Assembly (NCBI GenBank): GCA_026745465.1
Contig: JACYXH010000315.1
Coordinates: forward strand, 412,001 to 476,000
Source of the DNA: Lota lota
Lineage: Eukaryota > Chordata > Actinopteri > Gadiformes > Lotidae
DNA: 64,000 bases
Direction of reading: 5' to 3'
Positions 33,001 through 44,382 of the stretch are shown one piece after another; positions within the stretch are counted from its first letter, which is position 1; each line of letters begins with the position of its first letter. Under the pieces are notes generated by a model that did not search any database, was not told where the DNA came from, and saw only the letters and a program-made list of their open reading frames with translations. Both the position numbers and the translations under genes were made by a program.

Positions 33001-36000
33001 GAGGCTGATTGTATAGAACAGGGTTTTTCAACCTAGTGGTACGCGAGGTTACTGCAGGTGGTACGTTGGATTTTATTCTTGAAATAGACAAATGAACAAT
33101 AATATAAATAATCAAAAATATGTAATCAAAAATGAATATATAATAAATAACGTTCAGTCTTTTTATGTAGTACTATGGCGTGCTATTTTTTATTTTATTT
33201 TATAGTGTAGCTTAGTTCATTCAGAATGTTTTCCATTTGAATTTTTTTCCGTTGCTGTTTCGTTTTAATTTGGGTGTGCTATATCTTGAAGCGCGAGCAG
33301 CTGACTCTTTCTTTCCACTGGTCCCACTGGCCTTCTTACAGTAACACTTGTGTTTATACACTGCATGTGTATTTTTCCATTTTGAACCGTCAGCATACGA
33401 GGTGGTCTGCAAATCCTGATGCCGAGTTAGTGGTCCACCTGAAGTCAAAGGTGGGGAGCTGCTGGTAAAGCCCACTAATGATAAGTGTTCCTCCACCCTC
33501 CCCCTCATGTGCCCTGTTCCTCTTGGCTGCAGACGGGCCCCTGGTGGCGGAGGAGGAGGAGGAGAGCGAGCTGGGGGCCCGACTGAGCGGCTCCTACCTG
33601 AAGGCTCTGGAGGGATTCCTCATGGTGCTGTCAGAGGACGGAGACATGATCTATCTCTCAGAGAATGTCCACAAGTGCCTCGGCCTGGCACAGGTTGGTC
33701 TCACCTTGTTCAACATGGGTATGGAGGCTTTGTGTGAATAACAATAAGCGTGGTGATGATGATGATCAAAAATTCGGGGGGAGGGGGCACAGAACAACAC
33801 AGTGGTTGCCCTGGACTGTCGCTGTTAACCTCTGACCTCTCTCCGCTCTTTGTGTTGTTCTGCCAGTTTGACTTGACTGGACAGAGCGTGTTCGACTACA
33901 CACACCCATGTGACCAGGAGGAGTTGAGAGAGATGTTGGTCCACAGAACTGGTAAGCAACAAACCCTGGATCAGTTTCCCCATGGTAACAACTTTGAATG
34001 GTCGGAGACAAGCATACACAAGCATGCTGTCCGACCTGCTCACAACAGAGGTTCATCTGAGCTGGCACACAGTCTGTGGGCTGTTGGAACAAGTCTGTCT
34101 GCCGCCATTGTTCCACCCCCCAGCGATGGAATGTGCTCCCATGGCTTCCCAGTGCACTCTGCTGGATGTTATGATTTATCTTTTGTATCCAAGAGGTTGG
34201 AAGACCTTTTTTTCTTTTTCTTTTTTTTCTTGGGGCCCATAAAATCCTCTTTATCAGAGAGCAATCGGAGCAAATGTAAGGAAACTAAATGTTACCTTTT
34301 TAGGATATTACTTTCAATGTTGATCATAACACAAACCCGCATTAAGCATAATTTGTAGTGGACTCCTAATCTGTCATTCCGTAAGGAAGGAAAATACATC
34401 TACAAAATGTTATTTTCCCCCGACACATCAAAGAATAATGGATTCAGCCTCTCTTTGTGGTCGGCCAAAGCAATCTCCAGAGAGCTAGCGGCAGTGGCAG
34501 ACTGCTGCTAGCACTGTTGGCAGCAGCATGGAAATGACCACATCAGGGCGAGGCCTCAGCAGCACGGTGCACATTATTCCCCAAGCAACGTATCCATTCA
34601 GTTCACGGAGAGCTGCGCGTGAGCCCACTTTAATCTCCGGGGAAAGCACTTCTCCAGGCCCGCGGGGCATATCCCATTCCTGGGAAGAAATGTTTCCCTG
34701 TGGGCCGTCTGCTGTGGATCAGCCACTATATCACCCCACAGGCCCCACTGCTCATGCAATAGTCAGCAGCAATAATGCGCTGATACCATGCATTGAACCT
34801 TGCATGTGGAGGTCTACTAATACACACATATGAAAGCATTCTGCGTTCCCAAGCACCCACGAGAAATAACACATTTAATCAACCAGCCGTTGAACCCACT
34901 GTTCCCTCATGCCATCGTCTGTTGACATCTTTCCATAGTATTTGAGGTAGCATTACCATCTGACAAGGACTATATTCACACCTGCGTTATAGCCCTAATC
35001 TCATGTATTTACTAATGCATAGCAGAACAATGAGGAATAAGATAATAAATGTAATAATGCATGGCAGAACAATGAAGAATTTGATAATAAACACCGGTGG
35101 TAGTTCCAGATCTAATAATGCACACATCCATCGTCCTGTGATGGGCTGCATTTCAGAGCTGTAGCTGAGCTGCAAGCACCAAATGTGACTAATAATAATT
35201 CAATAATGAACACCAACGGGACACAGTCCCAGTGTTCGGTTTTCTCCCTTTTTCTTCACCTTTCCGTCGCTCCCTTTGGCTCATTTCAGGCTCCAAGAAG
35301 GCCAAGGAACCCAGCACAGAGCGCAGCTTCTTCCTCCGCATGAAGTGCACTCTCACCAGCAGGGGGCGCACGGTGAACGTCAAGTCGGCCTCGTGGAAGG
35401 TACGACCTGGCCAACTATGATCCAGGAGGAAACACCTGGTTCCTCGTAGGGGATGTGTGGCAGAACACCCCCCCCCCCCCCCCCCCCCCCCCCCCCGTTG
35501 AGATAACCAGGAGCCGCTAACCGCTCTTCCCTACGTGCCTCTCAAGGTGCTCCGTTGCTCGGGCCACGTGCGCGTGTACGAACCCCCAGCGGAGGAGTCC
35601 CCCGCAGGGCCGGCCGGGCCCCCGGTGCCCTACCTGGTGCTGATCTGTGACCCCATCCCACACCCCTCCAACATCGAGGTGCCCCTGGACACCAAGACCT
35701 TCCTGAGCCGACACACCCTGGACATGAAGTTCACCTACTGCGACGAGAGGTCCGCTCACACGATGAACCCACCTGACCCCATCGGGACCAACGTCTTGAC
35801 ACTGACACTGGAAATGGGGGGCTTTGGAGCCCCCTAGTGGTCGTTCGTGCCAATCTATCCAACGACCACTAGGTGGCTGTAATGCCCCACCTAGTGGGGC
35901 ATTACAGCCACCTAGTGGTCGTTGGTTAGATTGGCACGAACAGAAGTAGGTGCCCCACTAGGTGGGGCATCAGAGCCACCTAGTGGTCGTTGGTTAGATT

Positions 36001-39000
36001 GGCATGAACACAACCTTTCAGGAGGATTCACCCATCCGCTGCAGAGGACCGTTTCTCCTCTTAACTCCTCCGTGTGTCATTGCAGGATAACGGAGTTGAT
36101 GGGCTATGACCCAGAACACCTGATGAACCGCTCCGTGTACGAGTACTACCACGCCCTGGATTCAGACCATCTCACCAAGGCCCACCACAATTGTAAGGCG
36201 GTCCGACGACACCGTGTGGGGCCTGAAGGCAGGTCTTCAGAAACCAATTCGTGACCGATGTGAAATCATTGGTTTCTCTCTCCTTCTTCTGGTGCTGCAG
36301 TGTTTGCCAAGGGTCAGGTCAGCACGGGGCAGTACCGCATGCTGGCCAGACGGGGGGGCTTCGTGTGGGTGGAGACCCAGGCCAGCGTCATCTACAACAA
36401 CAAGAACTCCCAGCCCCAGTGCGTGGTCTGTGTCAACTTTGTGCTCAGGTAGGTCCGATGACACCTGACCTCACACTCATGCTCCCTGGTAATCTTCATG
36501 GTTACGTTCGTGTTAAATGTATTCCGTACAAAAAATACTCTGTGATCAAATCAATTAGAAAAATGTACATCGGACCACTAAAACACATTCAGTCAACGCA
36601 ATGTAACAATGTTTAGTAACATTCCACCATAGTTGTGTTCATTCGGTCATATTCTCTTTTGTATTATTGTTGGAGCTCTAACCTTTACACGGTTGTGGCA
36701 TAACCAGCTGGACCTCCTCTCTTCCATCACAGTGGTATCCAGGAGGGGAAGTTGATCTTGTCTCTGGGGCAGACGGAGGACATGAAGCCAGTGAAGGAGG
36801 AGAAGAAAGGGGAGGGGATAGGGGAGGAGGAGGAGGAGATCGTTGTGGAGACCGTGGTCCAGACCAGCGAGGAGAAGGCTCCGGAGACGGACATGATTCA
36901 GGTCTTCACGCAGGCCCCAGAGGGCCCGCCCCTGGTCAGCCTGTACGACCAGCTCAAGGAGGAGCCGGAGGCCCTCACCCTGCTGGCCCCTGCTGCGGGA
37001 GACACCATCATCTCCTTGGACTTCAGCTGCCCTGGTCAGTCGCTTGCGTTCTCAAATCAGAGCTGATGCTCGACTCAGCATACATCAAATACAGCGTACA
37101 TCCACGCTCCGTTAGAGCAATAGGATTCCGTTTAGTTTTCCGGTCACGCTAGAAATACGAAGCGAAATCCGCGCTCTGCGGGCTTTGGGCTTTATGTTTC
37201 CACGCCAACGTCTCTCCACTTCCACCGTAGATCCAGAGATTCACCTTCTGGAGGACATGCCTCTCTACAACGACGTGATGCTTCCCTCCACCAGTGAACC
37301 CTTGGCACTGCCTCTGTCCCCTCTGACCCCTAGCGAGCCCCCCCACTCCACCACCAGCCCCCCCGCGGAGCCAGAGGTGCCCTCCAGCCGAGCAGGCAGC
37401 CTCCCTCGGCCCAGGAGCCCCGCAGCGGTGAGTCACCTGACCTCGTTGTTGGGACCTCATGCTGTTAATAACGTTTACAAAGTGCTGACACGCGCTCCTC
37501 CACCCTCAGCCCGATAGCCCGCTGGACCTGGGCTTCCCCAGCGACATGGAGCTCGGCTCGGACTTTGACCTGGTCGAGAAGCTGTTTGCCGTCGACACAA
37601 AGCCCAAGACCCCCTTCACGACCCAGGTACGCTTTCAGACCCCCGGGCGCACCTTCCTCTTTGCTATGTCCCAGTCATAAAGGCAGTCTCAGTACCGTCT
37701 CTGTGTGTGTCCAGGCCATCCTGGACCTGGAGATGCTGGCGCCGTACATCCCCATGGACGACGACTTCCAGCTGCGCACGCTGGCCCCGGATGAGCCCAT
37801 AACCTGCGAGCCGCTCCAACCGCCGGCGAGCTGCACACCGCTCCACAGCTACCTGAGCTCGGCCTCCAGGGGCCCGGGCGGTCGCACGGCTCCGGGGGGC
37901 CCCGGGCCCCTGGAGCCGGTGACCACGCCCCACGCGGCCCTCCTGCTCTCCAAGAGGTAGGCCCTCTGATGACACCCCCGCAACACGGCCCAGGGGCAGG
38001 ATCTTTCTTCTTCGCTGGATGTTTGGTCTCAACGAGGATAACCGGGCAGGTTAAATACAATTCCCCATCCTTCTTTCTTCAGAAACCCGCAGTTGGAAAA
38101 GGACGTGTCTCTGAAGATGCTGGCCGCCCAGAACGCTCAGCGCAAGAGGAAGCTGGGAGACGTCCCGCTCACAGAGGTCGTCGGAACGGTGAGCGCAGAC
38201 ACCCCTTCATCAGCTAGTTCACACCCACACCACCCAAGCAAGCACCATACTACACCTGCTGCACCTGCTACACCTGCTACTACTACTACCTGCTACACCT
38301 GCTACTGGTGCTACACCTGCTGCACCATACTACACCTGCTGCACCTGCTACACCTGCTACTACTACTACCTGCTACACCTGCTACTGGTGCTACACCTGC
38401 TGCACCATACTACACCTGCTGCACCTGCTACACCTGCTACACCTGCTGCACCTGCTACACCTGCTACTACTACTACCTGCTACACCTGCTACTGGTGCTA
38501 CACCTGCACCATACTACACCTGCTGCACCTGCTACACCATACTACACCTGCTGCACCATACTACACCATACTACACCTGCTACACCTGCTACACCTGCTA
38601 CTGGTGCTACTACTACTACCTGCTACACATACTACACCTGCTACACCTGCTACTGGTGCTACTACTACTACCTGCTACACCTGCTGCAGATCAGTGAGTG
38701 CGGTCTCATCATTTCCCAGGGGGCATTGCTGCAGGGCCCATGTGAGCAGGGTAAGAAGCCGAAGGTGTCGGAGGTCCCCGTGGTGGTCTCCCATCGGTAC
38801 ATCCTCGTCCTGCCGTCAGGTGAGGCAGGGGACTGGGGGAGGGGGATAATGTCCTGGTGAAATGAAGTGCCTCAGCAGACGCCCCTGGATGTGTTGCTCT
38901 AACCCGTCTCCCCGGCTCTTAGACCTGACCAGTCTTCTCCTGGGCACCTCCTTCGAGGACAGCAGCCCGGCCATCACCCTGCCCCAGCTCACCCGCTACG

Positions 39001-39086
39001 ACTGCGAGGTCAACGCGCCCGTACAAGGGCGCCAGCACCTGCTGCAGGGGGAGGAGCTTCTGCGAGCCCTGGACCAAGTCAACTAG
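27062..39086 (+). CDS. hif1a: Hypoxia-inducible factor 1 alpha
   Basis: Oxygen-regulated bHLH-PAS transcription factor that pairs with ARNT in the nucleus. Coding exons: 27062-27093, 32425-32615, 33533-33693, 33867-33951, 35290-35399, 35547-35749, 36086-36192, 36301-36448, 36733-37034, 37231-37427, 37510-37626, 37715-37956, 38083-38188, 38720-38819, 38923-39086. They sum to 2265 nt, 754 aa. The first exon gives [11 protein letters not shown], joined to [20 protein letters not shown] (basic region), helix-loop-helix, PAS-A, PAS-B, N-ODD with LTLLAPAAG (hydroxylation proline P432), C-ODD with [18 protein letters not shown] (P561), nuclear localisation signal QRKRK, and the C-terminal activation domain [11 protein letters not shown] with the FIH asparagine N731, ending LDQVN. 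All regulatory residues are intact, so it is expected to respond to VHL/PHD and FIH. Teleosts may carry two copies (hif1aa/hif1ab); which one this is cannot be told here. Oddities: donor-repeat minisatellite after exon 2 and an open intron 13. Confidence 0.95.
27094..32424 (+). other. hif1a: hif1a intron 1
   Basis: This 5.3 kb intron separates the 11-codon first exon from the bHLH exon. It contains a 12 bp tandem repeat (CTACCTGACTGT type, 28267-28340) but no recognised gene. The last 90 bases before exon 2 are open in frame with it, with an ATG at 32333. An alternative N-terminus is therefore possible. Confidence 0.75.
32616..32720 (+). repeat. minisatellite of repeated splice donors after hif1a exon 2
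   Basis: GC-rich units of 12-17 bp, of the form GTGAGGGCTCGGCCCGG, begin exactly at the exon 2 donor. GTGAG recurs at 32616, 32633, 32650, 32662, 32678, 32690 and 32707, nearly always preceded by GG. Confidence 0.9.
35468..35496 (+). repeat. poly-C run (29 nt)
   Basis: A homopolymer in hif1a intron 5, ending 50 bases before the exon 6 start at 35547. Confidence 0.9.
35844..36008. repeat. near-perfect 46 bp-arm palindrome plus third copy
   Basis: The left arm 35844-35889 and right arm 35895-35940 are reverse complements with one mismatch and a 5 nt loop (CCTAG). A third, partial copy in the same orientation as the right arm follows at about 35952-36008. Core words are CCACCTAGTGGTCGTTGG and TTAGATTGGCACGAA. 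It lies in hif1a intron 6, 146 bp to 78 bp before exon 7. The element may be a short fold-back transposon, but no target duplication was identified. Confidence 0.85.
38233..38689 (+). repeat. (CTACACCTG)-type compound minisatellite in hif1a intron 13
   Basis: Units CACCTGCTA, CACCTGCTG and CTACTACTACTACCTG alternate over about 450 bp, with higher-order blocks of about 83 bp (ACTGGTGCTACACCTGCTGC recurring). The array fills nearly all of intron 13 and is stop-free in the hif1a reading frame. Confidence 0.9.
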
Positions 39087-39392
39087 GCACACGCTTTTCA
39101 AGCCCGCTTCCTGCCGGCCCAGACCGGACACTAGGGTTTATTTCCCCCCTCGCCGCCCACCTAGCCGTTCCCCTCGCCCAGCCCTCCTCACCCTTATTTA
39201 TGTGTCTGTGTTTGATAGAGAGGTTGGCTGCTGCCTGTGAGCCCTGCGTCTGCAGCATTCCGTCGGGGGCGGGGGGGGGGTCTGTGTGGGTGGGGCGGGG
39301 CGGGGGGGGGCCAGACAGGAGTAACTGCCAGCAGTATATTGTAAGCTTAAGTCGCACAATTTATATTTTCTTAAAAAGAAAACTATAACCAG

Positions 39393-39431
<39 letters not shown>

Positions 39432-40688
39432 TACGAAGCCATTTTAAAAAGTTTGAATGGGATTTTAACCATTTCAAAAACAAAAACAACTCTCCTGGTA
39501 TGTTGTAGTACTGTAGTACTTGTACCCTAAAACGAATGTCTTTAGTCCATGAGTATGAACGTATTGAACGTTATATACCATAAATGTTTATCTGTCTCTG
39601 AAGCAAACACGTTTGTGTAGATGTTCAGTACTGTCACTTTATTTCTTTACTGTAAGTGTGTGTTACTGTGCATAGACAGAAAGATGTCTAATTTCCGCAC
39701 TAGGGCGGTGGCTCTAAAATTGATATGAGGGGAGCTTTATTTTTCAATCATGTAAGTTTGGCAAGTATTTTTGTCAAGAAAAGAATTCATGTTTTGTCTT
39801 TAAAATGAATTAAAACATATGCCGCGTTCAAACCGAATGAGATGATTTATACCTGCATAAGTTTATAAGTACTTATAGTACATACATATTATACATATAT
39901 ACTTGTATATATATGTACATTGTACAATAAAAACATTTTTATTGTACATGTACAATATATTTATATGTATTATATATAAAGTACTATATAGTACTTTTAA
40001 GTTACTTATAAGTACATTTCTATGAGTCACAGAGAAAATAGAAATGTTTAGAGAAATCGATCTGAGCTTTGGACTGCTGATCGACATCCATTTTCAGGAG
40101 GCCATGACAGTTGTTACCTGGCCGTCCGAAGGTTCTCGGTTCTCGTCCCATTCGGCCCGAACGCTGCATTGCATTGCAGTAATTTAGAGGAAGCTTGATT
40201 TGCAAAGGTTCGTTTATTTTAAAAGTGGGATCATGGTCTCGGCATTTGTGGCTTTTCAAACTCGTCCTGTCTATAAGTAGTTCGGTTCAATCTGCAGTGT
40301 TGGGTCTGTCATGTTTCTTGCCACTGTCTAACATTAAATTGCTTTGTCAAAAAATATACTGGCTTTCACTTTGTAACCCTTGGTATGACGCATGTGGACA
40401 GTATTACTACCATGAACAACAACATGTAATGGAAATATGCCGCCTTCATAGTGGTGCCTGCGACTCAAGTTACCGTTATACAGAATCATTGCCGACAATG
40501 ATAACAAAAAAATGTTTTCACTTCAAAACATTTAAAAAAAGGCAAGTTCTTCAGGTGTGATAAATGTCAGTGATGGCTCAGGTCTGGGAGGAGGCCATTC
40601 ATCGTGTCACGTTCAGACTTAATGCCTTTGTCTTCATGCTCTTTCCCCCCCCCTCCTCGGGCTACAGTGACATGAACGCTCGTTACGA
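39087..40688. other. hif1a-htra2 convergent spacer (3' UTRs)
   Basis: Both neighbours end here: hif1a from the left at 39086, htra2 from the right at 40689. It contains a TA run (39397-39425), an AT-rich tail and a palindrome with polyadenylation signals on both strands (39921-39948). A further TTTATT at 40213-40218, which is AATAAA on the minus strand, could serve htra2. No other gene was seen. Confidence 0.7.
39921..39948. promoter_or_regulatory. bidirectional polyadenylation-signal palindrome
   Basis: TGTACAATAAAAA (39921-39933) and its reverse complement (39936-39948) lie almost back to back. The plus strand therefore shows AATAAA at 39926-39931 and the minus strand shows the same hexamer. 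The position between two convergent genes suggests a shared 3'-end signal (inference). Confidence 0.55.
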
Positions 40689-43494
40689 TCACTCTGTATA
40701 CTCTGGCGTTATCTGCATTGGCAGCAGGTCCTGTCCCCTCTGCACCAACATGGAGATGGTGTTTCTGCTGCGCACTGCCTGGTAGATCTCCTCCGAGGTG
40801 TTCACTCGGGTGCCGTCGATCTCCACCACGATGTCCCCTGGCTGCATGCCGGCTCTTAAAGAAAAGCCAATTATAATGTTGCCTGGACGCTAATAGGCTT
40901 GTTGAATGCATTCGTCAAGTTGGTTACACAAAGCCTGACAATTTGCGTGTCTGTCTGCATCGTCAAATGTCATTACAAAATACATTTGTGACCTATTTTT
41001 GTTTCCATGAAAGTCAGGGTCTCCTACTAAATTACTTTTTCTGTAATAAGCTCAAAAGGTATTATTGATAGGGATTTAGATCTAGAACAGTTGACATTGT
41101 CATCTGTGTTCCCTGTGTGAATGCAAAGCTATGCAAACTCCTGAGGTCTATCATTTTCCTCTGTTTTTAAAGAGCCACCCATCAATAACATAGCCATGCT
41201 TACTTGTTTGCTGGTGAGCCTGTGATGACCCTGTGGATCAGAATTCCATGAGTGACGTCTGGGAAGAGGGAATCTCGCAGCTTTAACTCTGCAATGATAC
41301 TGCACCGCCAAAGAGACAAGCTGATACAAAACCCTCAGAGCAAAGTGAGAACACATTCATCGTTGCCACGACGGCAAGCGGGAGGCGTTACCTTGGCGTC
41401 AGCGTCAGCATCATTACTCCAATATACTTTCGCCTGCTGTCTGATTCGCCGAGCCTCGATTCTGGCAGGTACAACAAGAAAGTTAGATACTGTTTAAAAT
41501 GAAATTCTTATTTTACAGCTTGGACAGCGGGTTGTGAGTTATGATAGTCTTATTAACAAGCCGTTTTTTTTTTTGTATTGCTTCCTCGATATTTATTAAA
41601 GAAAACATTTCTATGGAAGAGGAACTGCTTGTGGTTTCATCGTACACCGAGGTAAAATGTCGGTAAAAAAGTGACATTTTACATCCTTCACTTTGCTCCA
41701 AGGTGGCCCCCTTTGATTTTCCAACATCATCAACTTACTCTTCTGTTGTGCCGATCTTTCCAGGAACTGCTTGACGTGATCTGAGGGGATGGCGAAGGAA
41801 ATCCCTGCAGTGACCTTCATGGTGTTAATACCGATCACTTCCCCATCCTGGTTCAGACGCGCCACAAAAAGTATTTTAAACATGTTGGAAAATACATGGT
41901 ATACTTCTGTAGTTAACTCAATAGCTTTTCTTTTCTTTGGATCCGTCACTCACCAAGTTAATGAGGGGGCCTCCAGAGTTCCCAAACTGCGAAACACAAA
42001 ACCAGTTCTGTGCTTACTACAAATCTACAGGTACGCAAAAACAATGTTCACAAACAAGCACACTTTGTAACAGTATAACAGCACGCCGGTTCTCAGACAC
42101 ACAGCATGGGGCTCGAACTACAGTGACCCCCTGATTGGAAACAAACACAGTTTACCTCTAAACCAAATTAGCGCGGCCAATCGGGTTGGCTGTTCGTAGC
42201 TGCAAGGAATTGGGACTGATGGGGTATTCCCTGGATGAGACGTGCGGACCACAGTAACGTGGTCCGCACGTCATCATCCCACGCAATACGACTTACGTCG
42301 ATGGCCGCATCGGTCTGGATGTAGTCCATGTTGGAGTTGGACAGGCCCAGCTCCTTGCTGCCTCTCTGGGCTGAGCTCACGATGCCCGATGTGATGGTGT
42401 TGCGGAGAGCGAACGGGCTGCCCATGGCGACCACAAACTCCCCTTGCCGGACGTCCGAGGAACGTCCGAGGGCCAGAGTGGGCAAAGGATGCTGGAGCCG
42501 TGGGTGAAAAGGACGATGAGAGGACCACACATGCAGATCAACCGGTGAAAGATATTGTCATGGGTGTAAAGCACTGCTATAGCATATGTTGTATTGAGAA
42601 CTGCAGCTCTGGGAATGACCCAACAGATTTGAAAACCATTGTTCACCGTAGCTGTGATTTTAATGGTGGCAATGTCGGCCACTTGGTCGACATCCTGCAC
42701 GGTGGCGTTGTAGGTTTCTCCATTGGTCAGCTTGACACGCACCCCCCTCTTATTGGCCACAACATGGGCATTGGTGATGATGAGACCTTCACTACTGATG
42801 ATGAAGCCAGAACCGTTTGACACTGGGCCTTCCCTCCCAGAAAATGGGTGCCTATATATAAAAGAAAAAATGGAGATGGTGATCAGATGAAGATGTACAT
42901 TTGAGTCATCCATCCTGAAACCAAAAACCGAAGAGTGTATTTTCTCTCCTAAACCCAAGACCATGGTTCACATACATTTCAATACAAAACACACGTTACA
43001 CATGTGACTGTTAAACATGAAAATGTTTGTGTGCCAACTTACCTGCCAACAATTTCAATGTACACTACAGCTGGGGTCGATTTTTCTACTACATCAGCAA
43101 TGAAGTTGTACTTGTACCGGGGGCTGTCAGGTTTGTATGGGGATGCGCATTGGGCAGAGCGAAGGACTTGTCCTAGAGCGGAGCTTGAGAGAGAGACCGT
43201 CCCATCGTCCACCTCTTCCCCTGTGTCCGAAAGCGCTACTAAACCAAGTCCCAGACCGACGGCGACGGACGTTGGGAAACGCCCCCACCCCGGAGTATCG
43301 CGACCACTTCCTGTACTCCTTGTTGGAGGTCTTGTGTCAAGAGCATGCCTTTTGTTGCTTCCTGCGTGTATTCTATCAAATTGTAAACTAGATGCTATAG
43401 TAGCATAGCTGGTTATAGTGCTTTCGGTTAGCAAGAGAGACCCACATCTCTTGCGTGCCAAGAAAACAAAACGATTGACAATGTGTGATGCCAT
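40689..43494 (-). CDS. htra2: Serine protease HTRA2/Omi, mitochondrial
   Basis: Trimeric serine protease of the mitochondrial intermembrane space that degrades misfolded proteins and, when released, antagonises IAPs. Exons on the minus strand: 43494-43043, 42851-42647, 42491-42297, 41986-41954, 41847-41739, 41461-41392, 41299-41204, 40854-40689. Total 1326 nt, 441 aa (human 458). A basic presequence is followed by the hydrophobic segment [13 protein letters not shown], then [20 protein letters not shown], which opens the protease domain. The catalytic triad is complete: H180 in TNAHVV, D210 in VADIAT, S288 in FGNSGGPL, the last on its own 33-base exon. The PDZ domain runs from [12 protein letters not shown] to the end and includes [14 protein letters not shown]. 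The C-terminus is ITPEYTE, like human VTPEVTE. Phases agree at all seven junctions. The canonical AVPS IAP-binding tetrapeptide is not present; ASPY sits in its place. Confidence 0.95.
42239..42272. repeat. perfect 14 bp-stem hairpin at htra2 exon 3 donor side
   Basis: GACGTGCGGACCAC (42239-42252), loop AGTAAC, then the exact reverse complement (42259-42272). A further GATGA/TCATC pairing continues outside. It lies in htra2 intron 3, only 24 bp from the exon 3 splice donor (exon ends at 42297). Confidence 0.8.
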
Positions 43495-44382
43495 ATTACA
43501 TCACGTCCCTGAAACAGACGTCACCAGGTATAATAACCGAACACGGGTAGCGGATTTGTAAAACCACGATGAAGTAAACGAGCAACTATAAAACAAAACA
43601 GACTCCAACTTCCTTGTAGTATGTATAATAACGAAACCATGAGTAACCCTCTGAGTATTAATGTTCTCCTGTGTCATGTGTGTTACGCATGCGCAGTGTG
43701 ACACGTTATTGGGGCCACATTCAGGAGCATAATGTTATCTACGGCTTTGAACTTATATTTGGTGGGCCATCATTAAATACCAGCCTCAATTAATTTAATG
43801 ATGGTACAAATTATGGATGCGTCCAAAGATTGTTTCATATTTCGTGCTATTGTTCGTTTATATATTTTCTTCATTTTAATATTTTCTTATACACATATAG
43901 CCCCAACACAATGAAACAAACTGCGGAACAACTGTGAAAACTACTCGTGAAAACATTCTCCTCGTAAAAACAAACCGTACTTGATAACCAGTTTGAGCTC
44001 CGTTGGCTTGTGAACATAACTCTACCCAATGGGCACGGCGACGTGTTTACGGAAATGACGTCGTGAATTCGAGCGGCTTCCAATTCAAATTTGAAAGTTA
44101 GTCGCTAGCTTAGCAGTTAGGTAACACGAGTTTCTATTTTGGTCAACAATAGGAATGTGTGGTATTCATAGTTGGATTAGGTAACGTGGTGGACGTAGTT
44201 AGCTGGATTCAACGACGAGTCATACGTTGGACTAGAAACATCGATGCTACGTTGGGAAAAGCCACTCGCTGGTAAACCGTTGTAAGGAGTAGCGGATCTG
44301 GACTTCAACTCGTGCTTAAGACAGTGAAGCACCAGTGACTTTGTTTCGCTATTTGGAAATGTGTAACTAACTCTACAAAGAC
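43495..44382. promoter_or_regulatory. shared bidirectional promoter region htra2 / mis18bp1
   Basis: The start codons of the two divergent genes are 888 bp apart, so both 5' UTRs and promoters lie here. Near the mis18bp1 side are a CRE-like TGACGTCG (44056-44063), a CCAAT box (44080-44084) and TTTGAA (44090-44095). TTTGAA matches the CHR element of genes expressed in G2/M. CCAAT plus CHR is the usual layout for cell-cycle genes, which fits a centromere licensing factor. Motifs this short can occur by chance. Confidence 0.55.

Noticed and set aside
33019-33060. Possible hAT-like terminus (CAGGGTTTTTCAACC) in hif1a intron 2
   Set aside because: No matching right end or 8 bp target duplication was found, so one end alone is not enough to call an element.
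38308-38849. Separate repeat-protein genes in hif1a intron 13
   Set aside because: The other frames are open because of the minisatellite. Only the frame continuous with hif1a exons deserves attention.
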